Numbered from the stretch's first letter, positions 6,973-15,513 are shown. The stretch: 32,983 nucleotides of DNA from an uncultured Lentisphaeria bacterium (GCA_949298075.1 CASFVA010000023.1:1-32983), one strand, 5' to 3'. Translations and numbers: made by a program. The notes: generated from the letters alone by a model not told the origin.

Positions 6973-8958
6973 ATGAATCGATTTTTTTCCGGACTGATAA
7001 TGTTGCTGTCCGGCCTGCTGCTTCAGGCAGCCGAGCCGGAATTTTACGTCGGAGTCTGCACCCATTTTTCTCAGGGCAAAGGTGTCCCGGCCCAGAACCT
7101 CGACCTGATTGAACAAGCCGGCATCATCGCCATCCGCGACGAAGTTTCCTGGCGCAAAGTTGAACGGACAAAGGGCCGCCTGGCGGTGCCGGATTACTTC
7201 GGCGACTATCTCGACGAAGCGGTGAAACGCGGAATCCGGCCATTGGTCATCCTTGACTACGGCAACCCGTTTTACGACGGCGGCGGCTATCCGGTTTCGG
7301 AGGAGGCAATCGAGGGATTCACCCGTTACTGCGAGGAAATTGTCCGCTATGCGAACGGCCGCGCCAGGCTTTTCCAGATCTGGAACGAATGGGATGGCGG
7401 CTGCGGCATGCGCGGCTTCGGGCGCGGCACTCCTGAGGACTATGTCAAGCTGCTCAAAACCGTCTATCCGCGGCTGAAAAAAATCGCTCCGGATGCCATT
7501 ATCATCAGCAATTCCGTCTGTACCGGCGAAAAATTCCTGGAAGACACCTTCCGGCTCGGTGTCCTGGACTGCTGCGACGCCATCAGTTTTCACACCTACA
7601 ATTACCGGGAGCTGCCGGCCACTCCGGCCGAATCATGGCTGAAACGCATGCAGAAACTTCAGAGCCTGATCCGCACTTACAACCGGGGCGGAGACAAACC
7701 TGTGTTCATCACCGAAATGGGTTGGCCGAACCATCTTGCCTCTTCGGGGAGCACGGAATCCGAGAGCGCGGTCAACCTGGCCCGGCTCTACCTTTACGCC
7801 CGAACCCTGCCCTTCATCAAAGGAGTGTGGTGGTACGACTTTCAGGACGACGGCTGGGAGGCCAAATACAACGAAAATAATTTCGGACTGGTCCGCGCCG
7901 ATCTGACTCCGAAACTCCCCTACTTTGCCATGAAGTCGCTTGCCGCCCGGCTGTCGCATGCCAGATTCACCGGCAGCGAATCCCGGGATGGCATTCTGCT
8001 GCTGCATTTCCGTGATGGCACCGGAAAGCCCTTTATCGCCGCAGTCAACCAGACCGACGGAACTGATCTGCAGTTGATTTTGGAACACCCCGGTCCGGTC
8101 ACCGGTTCGCTGGTCCTGGAACTGGTCGGTTCCGCGCCGCTGAACCGGAACTGGGGTTACCGGGACTGGACAGCAAAAAAGTCTGAAATCATTCCGGACC
8201 GCTTTTCCCTGACGGTGGGCGCGATGCCGGTACTGCTCTCCGGTGATGTGACCGGAATCCGGATGACCGAAGTGCGCCGCCATGCTTTCAACCGGACGAT
8301 GCTGACCGTAGATTCCTCTCCGTCTCTCCCCCCGGCCTTCGCGGAAGTGCCCGCGGCCGGAATCACCGGAATTCCGATACCGTTCAATCATTACGAGCAG
8401 CTGAGCGAACCGGCATACGGCGGCCCCGCCGATCTGTCGGCGGAATTTCAGGCAAATTACACTGAAAAAGCGCTTCTGCTGAAAGTAGTGGTGAGGGACA
8501 ATGTCTTTCACCAGACGGCCCCGGACATGGCCGACGCCTGGCAGGGCGACAGCCTCCAGCTGGCATTTCAGAATCCCGCGCTCCAGTCGGCAGTCCGTAC
8601 GGAAATCGACGCCGCCCGGATCAACGGGGAACCCGCCGTGCTGATACGCCGGGCGCCGGAAACTGCCGGTCCGGAGCCGCAATGTCGAATAGAACGGACC
8701 GGGGACTGTACAATATACCGGCTGGTGCTTCCGGCCCGACTGTTCGGAGTGAAGTCGTTGAAACCGGGCATGATGCTGACCGGCGCGCTGCTGGTCAACG
8801 ACAACGACGGGAACGGGAGAAAAGGATTCATGAACTGGGGTGACGGCATCGGACTCGAAAAAGATCCGGCAGGCTACCACCTCTTCATTTTGAAGCCGCA
8901 AGCCGATGCATCATCCCCGGCGCCGGCAGCCGGCCGCCATGGGAATTCCAGTGAATGA
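6973..8958 (+). CDS. Secreted clan-A glycoside hydrolase with C-terminal CBM9-like domain
   Basis: A 661-residue exported enzyme. Residues 1-20 are a signal peptide (hydrophobic run ending LLLQAAEP). Residues 22-320 form a (beta/alpha)8 barrel of the GH5/GH39 kind, with acid/base Glu139 in IWNEWDG and nucleophile Glu248 in FITEMGWPNH; GVWWYDFQDDG is a conserved beta-8 loop. A middle region follows, and residues about 440-650 resemble a CBM9/DOMON sugar-binding domain (ADLSAEFQANYTEKALLLKV, DAWQGDSLQLAF). The polysaccharide is unknown. The start has GGGAG upstream. It overlaps the next gene by ATGA, so the esterase is likely translated by coupling. The likely site of action is periplasm or outside the cell. 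Confidence 0.88.
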   Translation: MNRFFSGLIMLLSGLLLQAAEPEFYVGVCTHFSQGKGVPAQNLDLIEQAGIIAIRDEVSWRKVERTKGRLAVPDYFGDYLDEAVKRGIRPLVILDYGNPFYDGGGYPVSEEAIEGFTRYCEEIVRYANGRARLFQIWNEWDGGCGMRGFGRGTPEDYVKLLKTVYPRLKKIAPDAIIISNSVCTGEKFLEDTFRLGVLDCCDAISFHTYNYRELPATPAESWLKRMQKLQSLIRTYNRGGDKPVFITEMGWPNHLASSGSTESESAVNLARLYLYARTLPFIKGVWWYDFQDDGWEAKYNENNFGLVRADLTPKLPYFAMKSLAARLSHARFTGSESRDGILLLHFRDGTGKPFIAAVNQTDGTDLQLILEHPGPVTGSLVLELVGSAPLNRNWGYRDWTAKKSEIIPDRFSLTVGAMPVLLSGDVTGIRMTEVRRHAFNRTMLTVDSSPSLPPAFAEVPAAGITGIPIPFNHYEQLSEPAYGGPADLSAEFQANYTEKALLLKVVVRDNVFHQTAPDMADAWQGDSLQLAFQNPALQSAVRTEIDAARINGEPAVLIRRAPETAGPEPQCRIERTGDCTIYRLVLPARLFGVKSLKPGMMLTGALLVNDNDGNGRKGFMNWGDGIGLEKDPAGYHLFILKPQADASSPAPAAGRHGNSSE

Positions 8959-9962
8959 GCCGGCTTCCGGACCCTAACTTTTTTCATGGTGTGCAGCAGC
9001 TGTGCGACTGCGGCAATGGCTGGTTTGCGGCGCTTCGTCTCACCGAGCGCCTGGTCGAACTCAACAGTGAAATTCTGCCGGACTGCCCGTTTGCCCGCAG
9101 CGCCGCCGCGATCCGGATGGAGTTCACCACTGCGGCATCCGAGGTGGTTTTCGACTACCGCCACCGGGAGTGTCCCTGGTTCCGGGAGTATTTCGACATT
9201 CAGGAAAACGGAGTTCTGACCGCTGCGGTTGAAGTTCGGGAAACTGACTGTGAAACGGTCGTTTACCGCAAACGTTTTCCGGGATGTTCGCGGCTGCGGA
9301 TCACTTTGCCGGTTTCCCGGTGCGTGGAGCTGCGTCTGCCGGACTCCGCCGCCTGGAGTCCGGTCCGACGTCAAGGTCCCGCGGTGCTGGTTTTCGGCGA
9401 CTCCATTTCGCAGGGCCTGATGGCGGAACATCCGTCGCAGACACTTTATTCCAGGCTGGCGGAACAGGAGGGCTGGGAGGTGCTGAACCTGTCGGTCGGC
9501 GGCAACTGTTTCGACCCCCGGCTGATTGATCAGGACCTCGCGTTCAAGCCGGATCTGGTCATAGCGGCGTTCGGAACCAACGACATCTTTCTGAACATCC
9601 TTAAACGGCATGACGCCTCCGGAGTTGCCACGGCGATACCGGAATTCTGCTCCCGGCTGACAGCGGTCTATCCACGGGTGCGCCGTGTGCTGATCGAACC
9701 GCCGGACTCCCTGAAACTGCACCTTCCGGAACTGCCGGAACCGGGTGAAGAACGACTGCCGGAACTTTATGCTGACATACGCCGTCTGATCCGGAATGCG
9801 GGGGACCGGTATGGCTTCACGGTAATTCCGCAGGAGACGGTGTTCTGTGCGCATCCGGATTTTTTCCGGGATCACGTACACCCCAACGATCTGGGCTTCC
9901 GTCTTATGGCGGACGCCTTGGCGCCGCAATTCCGCCGGCTTCTCAACACTTCTGCAAGGTGA
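8955..9962 (+). CDS. SGNH/GDSL esterase with N-terminal beta domain
   Basis: A 335-residue protein. Residues 1-140 look like a beta-sandwich accessory domain. Residues 143-335 are an SGNH hydrolase with block I FGDSISQG (Ser150 nucleophile), block II NLSVGGN, block III AFGTND (Asn209) and block V DHVHPND (Asp306, His309). Enzymes of this build deacetylate or deacylate carbohydrates. No signal peptide is visible, although its partner gene, overlapping by 4 nt, is secreted; either it acts on imported oligosaccharides or leaves by another route. The pairing suggests acetylated glycan breakdown (inference). Confidence 0.9.
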   Translation: MSRLPDPNFFHGVQQLCDCGNGWFAALRLTERLVELNSEILPDCPFARSAAAIRMEFTTAASEVVFDYRHRECPWFREYFDIQENGVLTAAVEVRETDCETVVYRKRFPGCSRLRITLPVSRCVELRLPDSAAWSPVRRQGPAVLVFGDSISQGLMAEHPSQTLYSRLAEQEGWEVLNLSVGGNCFDPRLIDQDLAFKPDLVIAAFGTNDIFLNILKRHDASGVATAIPEFCSRLTAVYPRVRRVLIEPPDSLKLHLPELPEPGEERLPELYADIRRLIRNAGDRYGFTVIPQETVFCAHPDFFRDHVHPNDLGFRLMADALAPQFRRLLNTSAR

Positions 9963-10356
9963 CGGAGTCTCTCCCCAAACGGCTTTTTCTAATCGTGCCA
10001 AGCGCAGGAGGTCAGAGCCGCCAATCCCGCTCCACTGCCATTCATCGAAGAGAGGTGCTGCAACAGAAAATCCCGACTTTCACTCCTGCAATTTTTTTCG
10101 ATTTACAGTTTTATAATAAAGCTGTTACAACATTTTTTCGCAAGTCAGTAATCCCATTTTTCAATTTCAATAAATCAAGAGGTCGGATTTTGTGCGTGTT
10201 TCCCGGACTTTTGCTTCTCCAATCGAAAAGCCTGCGCCCTTGGTCCCCGGAGAATTTGTCGGGAGATCATCGGAAAACCAGAAGGCAATGTAAAAAACAG
10301 AGGATTTTCTCCGGCGCTGTAAATGGAGCAACTCTGCCTTAAGGTCAGCCGGGAAA
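9963..10356. other. Gene-free stretch after the SGNH gene
   Basis: About 390 bp with no convincing gene. The middle (10090-10175) is A+T-rich with a TATAAT at 10112-10117 but no matching -35. A 33-codon GTG frame begins near 10192 after AAGAGG, but it has no recognisable features and is not called. No terminator for the esterase operon is clear. Confidence 0.5.
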
Positions 10357-10358
10357 CG

Positions 10359-10385
10359 AAAAAGCCGACCGGCGGTTCGGTCGGC
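10359..10385 (-). terminator. Intrinsic terminator of tRNA-Val
   Basis: On the minus strand an 8-bp stem (GCCGACCG at 10364-10371 pairing with CGGTCGGC at 10378-10385, 6-nt loop) is followed by a T run (10363-10359). It lies 15 bp after the tRNA-Val 3' end. Confidence 0.85.
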
Positions 10386-10400
10386 GGAGAATTTTGAAAA

Positions 10401-10477
10401 TGGTGGGCGTAGTAGAACTCGAATCTACGACCTCCACGATGTCAACGTGGCGCTCTAACCAACTGAGCTATACGCCC
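10401..10477 (-). tRNA. tRNA-Val (anticodon GAC), CCA encoded
   Basis: The acceptor GGGCGTA pairs with TACGCCC, D arm GCTCAGTTGGTTAGAGC, anticodon stem CCACG/CGTGG around loop TTGACAT (anticodon GAC), variable AGGTC, T arm GTAGA-TTCGAGT-TCTAC, discriminator A. The genome encodes CCA at the 3' end, unlike the two tRNA-Ser genes. It has its own promoter and terminator. Confidence 0.95.
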
Positions 10478-10495
10478 ATTTCAGAATGGTTTAAT

Positions 10496-10523
10496 AATAT
10501 ATACCGGCATTTGCTTTTTGCAA
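10496..10523 (-). promoter_or_regulatory. Promoter of tRNA-Val
   Basis: On the minus strand TTGCAA (10523-10518), a 16-bp spacer and TATATT (10501-10496), about 19 bp before the mature tRNA 5' end. Confidence 0.65.
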
Positions 10524-10565
10524 CCGCTTTTTCGAAAAAATCCCAAAATTCCTTTTAAAACACCG

Positions 10566-11216
10566 TCACTTCGCCGCCATCCGGCGGCCCAGTTCGAATG
10601 CCCTGCGGCAATCCGGCGGAAACCGTTCGCGCCGCACCGACGCTTTATGCTCCGGGTCAAACAGCGGGGCATCATAACGGGTGTAGTCATCGAACTGAAA
10701 CGTATCACAGACATAGAGCGCCTCGGGTTCACAGCCGAAAGTGGCTCCGGCCCGGCGTTGCACCTGGCGGAATTTTTCCTGATACCCACATTCCCGGAGC
10801 TGCGACTCTGTGACATTCATAGTGTAAACGAAAAACACCGGGAATGACTTCGGAGCCAGGGTGGAGTGATCGACATCATAACGCAGAAACGGGAACAGCA
10901 ACCGCTCCAGAAAATTGCGCATCAATCCGGATTCCGCTCCGAAATACACCGGGGTGCCCAGAATCAGTCCGTCGCCGGTTGTCAGCTTATTCAACACCGG
11001 CGTCAACCCATCACGCAGTGCGCATTTTCCATAATGCTTTCCGTCCCGGAGCTTGCATTCAAAACAGCTCAGGCACCCCGAAAAGTCCAAGTCAATCAGA
11101 TGAATCAATCCCGTTTCCGCTCCGTTGGCCTCAGCCCCACGGAGCGCCTCCCCCAGCACCGTCGCCGTGTTGCAATTGCGCCGGGGGCTGCCGTTGACAG
11201 CGTAAATCTTTTTCAC
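10566..11216 (-). CDS. Flavodoxin-like NAD(P)H-dependent oxidoreductase with Cys cluster
   Basis: A 216-residue protein with a flavodoxin-like fold. The N-terminal FMN phosphate loop is VNGSPRRNCNT (8-18), the isoalloxazine loop region GTPVYFGAESG follows, and four cysteines lie between (C48, C51, C54, C65 in a CxxCxxC-N10-C pattern). That spacing is seen in iron-sulfur flavoproteins of the NADPH-dependent FMN reductase family, so a [4Fe-4S] cluster next to FMN is plausible. The electron partner and substrate are unknown. It lies 31 bp after the QueG-like gene and is probably transcribed with it. Confidence 0.82.
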   Translation of the reverse strand: MKKIYAVNGSPRRNCNTATVLGEALRGAEANGAETGLIHLIDLDFSGCLSCFECKLRDGKHYGKCALRDGLTPVLNKLTTGDGLILGTPVYFGAESGLMRNFLERLLFPFLRYDVDHSTLAPKSFPVFFVYTMNVTESQLRECGYQEKFRQVQRRAGATFGCEPEALYVCDTFQFDDYTRYDAPLFDPEHKASVRRERFPPDCRRAFELGRRMAAK

Positions 11217-11247
11217 GGCACCCCTCCGATAATTTTACCGGCCCAGT

Positions 11248-12054
11248 TCATGGCCGTTTAAATTCACATGGCACCGCAGTCTGGCAAAGGCCGCAGCCAA
11301 TGGCCAGGTCCAGCCAGCCGTATTTTTCCGCCCGGCGGGCGGAAATCTGCTCGGCGATGTAAGTGTAGCATTTGGGTTTGTCACGGTCCTCGAACCGGAG
11401 CCCGACGGCTCCGGCCGGGCAGCGCCGCACACAGGCTCCGCACCGGGTGCACCACGCAAATGGATCATCGCCGTAAGGTCGGACATCCGGCTCCAGTTCA
11501 GCATCCGTGACGACGGTTCCGACCCGGTGGGCGATGCCCCGTAACGTAATGAGTCCGGCCGACAGCCCGAACGTACCGAGCCCGGCGACAAACGCCGCAT
11601 GCCGCTCCGACCAGTGCGAGGCAAACCCCAGTTCCACCACCTTTACACCCCGCTTCAATTGTTCAAGATGGGGAGCCGCCGCCGCCCAGCCGGCGGTTTC
11701 CAGCCGCCGGCACAACTGGCGGCGGATGTTCTCATTGCAGAGTTCTCCAAAAGAACGCATTGCCGCCCATTCCGGGGCTGGTTCGCGATTCCGGGAGCGG
11801 TTGGCCTCCCGTACCGAAGCGGCGACCGGCAGTATCCAGACAATGACGCTCCGGGCTTCCGCCCCCGGCGCCGCCAGCGCCAATGCTTCAGACGGAGTCC
11901 AGTGAAAAGATCCTATCACCGTCTTGAACCGGTCAAACCATGGATCGTCCGCCGCGGCCACGCCCAGCAGCGGAGCATCAAAAAACGCCGCGGCCCCGGT
12001 AGCCCGGTAAAGTCCATTGACCATGCTTTCAACATCAGAGCGTTTAAGTTTCAT
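11248..12054 (-). CDS. QueG-like double [4Fe-4S] protein, short form
   Basis: A 268-residue protein whose C-terminal half resembles the epoxyqueuosine reductase / reductive dehalogenase-type ferredoxin module: WCTRCGACVRRCP (C202, C205, C208, C212), then PKCY (C229) and GCGLCQTAVPCE (C254, C257, C263). The central HAAFVAGLGTFGLSAGLIT stretch is also typical of the QueG family. True QueG is about 350-380 residues with C-terminal repeats; this one ends right after the second cluster. It is probably a relative with another job rather than the tRNA enzyme. The ATG is set by the ORF start; its neighbour is a flavodoxin-like protein, suggesting a small redox unit. Confidence 0.75.
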   Translation of the reverse strand: MKLKRSDVESMVNGLYRATGAAAFFDAPLLGVAAADDPWFDRFKTVIGSFHWTPSEALALAAPGAEARSVIVWILPVAASVREANRSRNREPAPEWAAMRSFGELCNENIRRQLCRRLETAGWAAAAPHLEQLKRGVKVVELGFASHWSERHAAFVAGLGTFGLSAGLITLRGIAHRVGTVVTDAELEPDVRPYGDDPFAWCTRCGACVRRCPAGAVGLRFEDRDKPKCYTYIAEQISARRAEKYGWLDLAIGCGLCQTAVPCEFKRP

Positions 12055-12077
12055 AGCTTCGACCTCCGGCTGAATTT

Positions 12078-12105
12078 AATATAACAACCCCGCGCCGCAT
12101 GTCAA
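12078..12105 (-). promoter_or_regulatory. Promoter of the QueG-like/flavodoxin-like pair
   Basis: On the minus strand TTGACA (12105-12100), a 16-bp spacer and TATATT (12083-12078), 24 bp before the ATG. Confidence 0.65.
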
Positions 12106-12116
12106 ACCGTTTCCCG

Positions 12117-12153
12117 AAAAAAAACCGGACCGGAAACTGTATCCGGCCCGGTT
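12117..12153 (-). terminator. Intrinsic terminator of the oxoacid oxidoreductase operon
   Basis: On the minus strand AACCGG-g-CCGGA (12153-12142) pairs with TCCGG-t-CCGGTT (12134-12123) and is followed by a long T run (A run on plus at 12117-12124). It lies 19 bp beyond the beta-gamma stop codon. Confidence 0.85.
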
Positions 12154-12171
12154 CAGATCAACAGTGCGGCT

Positions 12172-13641
12172 TCAGAGCTCTTCCACCACTTTCTTGCCTT
12201 CCTCATAGGCGAGCAGATTGGCCGGAATAACCTTGGGTTTGTCACTGAAGTTCTCGGTCACCGCCTCGTGGAAAACCCGGTCGAAATCCTCGCGGTCGGC
12301 GGCATTGAGGTAACGTTCTCCCAGAACTTTGGCCAGGACACCGATCACAACCGAATTGGCACATTTCGAATTGCCGACCTTTTCGTTGGCGATCGCCAGC
12401 GCATCAACGCCGACCACCAACTGGCCGGGTTCCATCTGCGGGCGTTCCATCGCAGAACGGTCGTAAATCAGAATCCCGTCGCTCTTGAGCTGGTGCCGGA
12501 ATTTGTCCAGCGCAGTCTGGGTCATCGCAATGAGCAGGTCGCAATCACGCTCCACCATCGGCGACGGAATCGCCTCATGGCTGAAAATCACCGCGCAGCT
12601 GGCCGCCCCACCCCGCTGTTCAGGACCATAGGAAGGCATCCAGCTCACGTTGAAATTGCGCAGGCGCCCCATGTTGGCCAGCATCAGCCCCAGACTCAGG
12701 ATTCCCTGGCCGCCGAAACCGCTCACCCGCACCCGCAATTCGTTCCGGAAGATTTCCGAGGTGTTGCGGAAGGCTGAATCCACGCCAACCCCTTCGGTTT
12801 TCTTCGGGAAGAGCACTTCCCGGACCGCCTCCGGTTCCCGAATCACCGGCGGAGGCAGCTCCCCGGCGGGGACCTCCAGATCCCGGAATTTGCCGATCGG
12901 GAAATATTCGGTCATTTTGTTTTCAATGAAATCATTGACCGCGGCAGCATTCATTTTCAGGTTCACCGGACAGGGCGACAACACTTCCACCAGCGAAAAC
13001 CCCTTGCGGTCCTTGAGATTTTCCACCGCCTTGAACACCGCCCGCCTGGCGGCGGCAATCCGGGCCGGAGTGGTGAGCGCCACCCGTTCGACATAAATCG
13101 GCGCCTTCAGCGAATTGACAATCTCACAGACCGGCATCGGATAACCGTCGGTTTTGACGTTGCGCCCGTATGGGCTGGTCATCGTCTTCTGCCCCGGCAG
13201 CGTGGTCGGGGCCATTTGACCACCGGTCATGCCGTAATTGGAGTTGTTGACGAAAAACACGCTCATGCGTTCACCGCGGTTCGCCGCCTGAATGAACTCG
13301 TTGAAACCGATGGCGGCGAGATCGCCGTCGCCCTGGTAGGAGATCACAAACTTCTCAGGTTCGGCGCGTCCGGCGCCGGTTCCCACCGCCGGAGCCCGAC
13401 CGTGCGGAACAGAAATGCTGCCGCAGTTGAAATAGTAATAAGCGAACACCGCACATCCCACCGGGGCGATGAAATAAGTGTTCTCCTTGATGCCGTAATG
13501 ATCAATCGCCTCGGCGATGAGCTTGTGGAGAATACCGTGACCGCACCCGGGACAGTAATGCATGTTTTTCTTGATCGGACCGGGGCGGCGTTCGAACGTA
13601 TCGAAAAATACCGGCGATCTGCCGAATTTCACTTTGCTCAT
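12172..13641 (-). CDS. 2-oxoacid:ferredoxin oxidoreductase, fused beta and gamma subunits
   Basis: A 489-residue protein. Residues 1 to about 275 are the thiamine-diphosphate (beta) subunit: YCPGCGHG (29-36), YQGDGDLAAIG (102-112, GDGD at 104-107) and the NNSNYGMTGGQ loop (132-142). Residues about 300-489 are the gamma subunit, with GFGGQGIL (308-315) and PSYGPEQRGG. In most VOR/KOR enzymes these are separate proteins. The complex oxidatively decarboxylates a 2-oxoacid to acyl-CoA and reduces ferredoxin; branched-chain oxoacids (VOR) or 2-oxoglutarate (KOR) are both possible. The start codon overlaps the alpha stop by 4 nt (ATGA). Confidence 0.92.
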   Translation of the reverse strand: MSKVKFGRSPVFFDTFERRPGPIKKNMHYCPGCGHGILHKLIAEAIDHYGIKENTYFIAPVGCAVFAYYYFNCGSISVPHGRAPAVGTGAGRAEPEKFVISYQGDGDLAAIGFNEFIQAANRGERMSVFFVNNSNYGMTGGQMAPTTLPGQKTMTSPYGRNVKTDGYPMPVCEIVNSLKAPIYVERVALTTPARIAAARRAVFKAVENLKDRKGFSLVEVLSPCPVNLKMNAAAVNDFIENKMTEYFPIGKFRDLEVPAGELPPPVIREPEAVREVLFPKKTEGVGVDSAFRNTSEIFRNELRVRVSGFGGQGILSLGLMLANMGRLRNFNVSWMPSYGPEQRGGAASCAVIFSHEAIPSPMVERDCDLLIAMTQTALDKFRHQLKSDGILIYDRSAMERPQMEPGQLVVGVDALAIANEKVGNSKCANSVVIGVLAKVLGERYLNAADREDFDRVFHEAVTENFSDKPKVIPANLLAYEEGKKVVEEL

Positions 13642-14714
13642 TTTTCCATCTCCTTCCAGATCCGGCCGACCGCCTCGCTGACTTCAGAGCAGCTCGGAAC
13701 ATTGCCGCCCATGCGGTTGTAAAGGTAAACCGGCACCCGGCACTGTGTCGCCAGTTTCACGTCCTCAATCATCTGCCCGGCGCTCATTTCGAGGCTGACA
13801 AACGCCTTGACCCGACCCGAATTCAGCGCCTTTTCAAAGCTCGCGGACGGGAAAGGATACACCATCTGGGGGCGGATCAACCCGGCCCGGATCCCGGCGG
13901 CGCGCAGCAGGCTAATCGCACCCTTGGCCACCCGCGAACAGATGCCATACGCGGCAATGACGATTTCGGCGTCATCGAGCAGATATTCCTCCGCCCGCTG
14001 CTCTTTGGCCTCAATCTCCCGGTATTTGGCCTGAAGCCGCTGATTGAGGGCTTCGAGATCGGCGTATTCCATGTAAATCGAAGTGATTATGTTGGCCTCG
14101 CCATTGACGTAACGGCCCATTTTCCACTCCGGATCATAAGTGTAGGTCACCGGTTCCGGCAGCAGCACCGACTCCATCATCTGGCCGATGACGCCATCAG
14201 CCATGACATAAGCCGGCATCCGGTATTCCTCGGCCTTGTGCATGGCCAGCACCGTGAGGTCGCACATTTCCTGCACCGAGTTCGGAGTGAAAACCAGGCA
14301 GTGGTAGCTGCCGTGTCCGCCGCCCTTGACCAACTGGAAGTAATCGGCCTGTTCCGGGCCGATGTTGCCCAGCCCGGGCCCCCCTCGGGTTATGTCGATA
14401 ATCAGCGCCGGCATTTCGTAAGCAGCCAGGTAGCTGACGCCCTCCTGTTTAAGGCTGATGCCGAGTCCGGAGCTTCCGGTCATTGCCCGCCTTCCGGCGG
14501 CGGCAGCTCCAATCACCATGTTGATCGCGGCGATTTCAGATTCGGCCTGAATGAATGTCCGGTTCAGCCGTGGAAACAACTCCGCCGCCGCGTGCGCAAC
14601 TTCGCTGGCCGGTGTAATCGGATATCCGAAAAAGCAGTCGCAGCCGGCGAGCAGTGCGCCGTAAACCGCGGCCTCATTGCCCTTGAGCAACATCCGGCGA
14701 TTGTATTCGACCAT
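13638..14714 (-). CDS. vorB: 2-oxoacid:ferredoxin oxidoreductase alpha subunit (VorB/KorA type)
   Basis: A 358-residue protein with the pyrimidine-binding domain I opening LLKGNEAAVYGALLAGCDCFFGYPITPASE (shown in part: FGYPITP at 29-35), the QAESEIAAINMVIGAA region, and a C-terminal domain II ending near residue 355. The length and the N-terminal KGNEA match the four-subunit VOR/KOR alpha chain rather than pyruvate:ferredoxin oxidoreductase. The start follows GAGGAGG. It is 3 nt after the delta gene and overlaps beta-gamma by ATGA, so subunits are made in fixed order. The symbol is given for the family; the substrate is not proven. Confidence 0.88.
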   Translation of the reverse strand: MVEYNRRMLLKGNEAAVYGALLAGCDCFFGYPITPASEVAHAAAELFPRLNRTFIQAESEIAAINMVIGAAAAGRRAMTGSSGLGISLKQEGVSYLAAYEMPALIIDITRGGPGLGNIGPEQADYFQLVKGGGHGSYHCLVFTPNSVQEMCDLTVLAMHKAEEYRMPAYVMADGVIGQMMESVLLPEPVTYTYDPEWKMGRYVNGEANIITSIYMEYADLEALNQRLQAKYREIEAKEQRAEEYLLDDAEIVIAAYGICSRVAKGAISLLRAAGIRAGLIRPQMVYPFPSASFEKALNSGRVKAFVSLEMSAGQMIEDVKLATQCRVPVYLYNRMGGNVPSCSEVSEAVGRIWKEMEK

Positions 14715-14717
14715 GCG

Positions 14718-14942
14718 TCAATCCTCCTCAAAAATGGTGATGGCGCCCGGCTCCGGGCACTGATAGAAACACGATCCGCAGCCGATACAGCCGTCGGGGT
14801 GATTGACGACAACGGCGACATATCCCTGACGGTTGATCGCCGTGCCGGTCGAGATCAGCGATTTGGGACAAACCAAAAGGCAGCGTCCACACCCCTTGCA
14901 TTCGTCGCTGCTGATCCGGATACTGAATTTTTTTGCAGCCAT
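14718..14942 (-). CDS. 2-oxoacid:ferredoxin oxidoreductase delta (ferredoxin) subunit
   Basis: A 74-residue ferredoxin with two CxxCxxCxxxCP motifs (CKGCGRCLLVCP and CIGCGSCFYQCP) that should bind two [4Fe-4S] clusters and pass electrons from the thiamine site to free ferredoxin. The start was moved to the ATG at 14942, with GGAG 11 nt upstream; a longer frame up to 15113 runs through the predicted promoter and adds 57 residues not seen in the family. It is the first gene of the delta-alpha-beta/gamma operon. Confidence 0.9.
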   Translation of the reverse strand: MAAKKFSIRISSDECKGCGRCLLVCPKSLISTGTAINRQGYVAVVVNHPDGCIGCGSCFYQCPEPGAITIFEED

Positions 14943-15045
14943 ATAAGTCTCAGCTCCGCTGGTTACAGGGCGAAAGCGCGTTGCCGGCGCACTCCCTTCC
15001 CCGGGGGCCATGGCAAACCGGGCCCCTTTCATCGATAAATTCTTT

Positions 15046-15074
15046 AATATATACCATCCGAGGCGGATTTGCAA
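15046..15074 (-). promoter_or_regulatory. Promoter of the oxoacid oxidoreductase operon
   Basis: On the minus strand TTGCAA (15074-15069), a 17-bp spacer and TATATT (15051-15046), about 105 bp before the delta ATG. It diverges from the HPr-like promoter. Confidence 0.65.
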
Positions 15075-15128
15075 TCCGGCGCCGGACGATAAACCCGGAA
15101 AACTCCGCTTCAATCCGGTTCCCGACGC

Positions 15129-15157
15129 TTGACATCAGCGTCCGGTGGCGCTATTGT
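15129..15157 (+). promoter_or_regulatory. Promoter of the HPr-like gene
   Basis: A perfect -35 TTGACA (15129-15134), a 17-bp spacer and TATTGT (15152-15157), 54 bp before the ATG at 15211. Confidence 0.6.
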
Positions 15158-15210
15158 ATGGTCAATAATGGCCAATAAACTGTATAAACCGTCACTGGGA
15201 GCGTTTCGTC

Positions 15211-15489
15211 ATGAAGGAACGGATATTCACGGTCAGGAACCACGCCGGCATTCACTGCCGTCCGTCCAGCGTGATTCTCAATACCATAAATCAGGAATTT
15301 CCCTACCATAAATTCGAGGTGGTCTCCTCTTCCGGCGAAACCGAACTCAACAGCATCCTCTCCCTGATTTCGCTGGGGCTGACATGCGGCTCCGAAGCGA
15401 TGCTGCGGGTGGAGGGACCGGACGAAGACAATGCAATCAAGCGCATCGGCGACCTCTTCGAGCATGAATTTGACTTTCCTCCCCGTTGA
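15211..15489 (+). CDS. HPr family phosphocarrier protein
   Basis: A 92-residue HPr-fold protein. The phosphorylated His15 sits in NHAGIHCRPSS with the helper Arg17, and ELNSILSLISLG carries Ser48 at the place of the regulatory Ser46 of Firmicute HPr. In the PTS, EI phosphorylates this His; in organisms without sugar EII proteins such HPr-like proteins serve regulatory phosphorelays. No PTS partner gene is in the window, so its role is open. It is followed 24 bp later by the membrane TPR gene, which may be cotranscribed by chance. Confidence 0.88.
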   Translation: MKERIFTVRNHAGIHCRPSSVILNTINQEFPYHKFEVVSSSGETELNSILSLISLGLTCGSEAMLRVEGPDEDNAIKRIGDLFEHEFDFPPR

Positions 15490-15513
15490 TTCGGTCCGCC
15501 TGATTTCCACGTC

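Noticed and set aside
7633..10001. Long minus-strand frames opposite the hydrolase and esterase genes
   Set aside because: The plus strand carries signal peptide and catalytic motifs; the antisense frames have no domains and no ribosome sites.
10192..10293. 33-codon GTG frame in the gap after the esterase gene
   Set aside because: AAGAGG lies upstream, but the peptide has no features and nothing shows that it is a leader; no gene begins downstream on this strand for over 4 kb.
14943..15113. N-terminal extension of the ferredoxin delta subunit
   Set aside because: The extra 57 residues cover the predicted promoter at 15046-15074 and are not seen in the family; the ATG at 14942 has a ribosome site.
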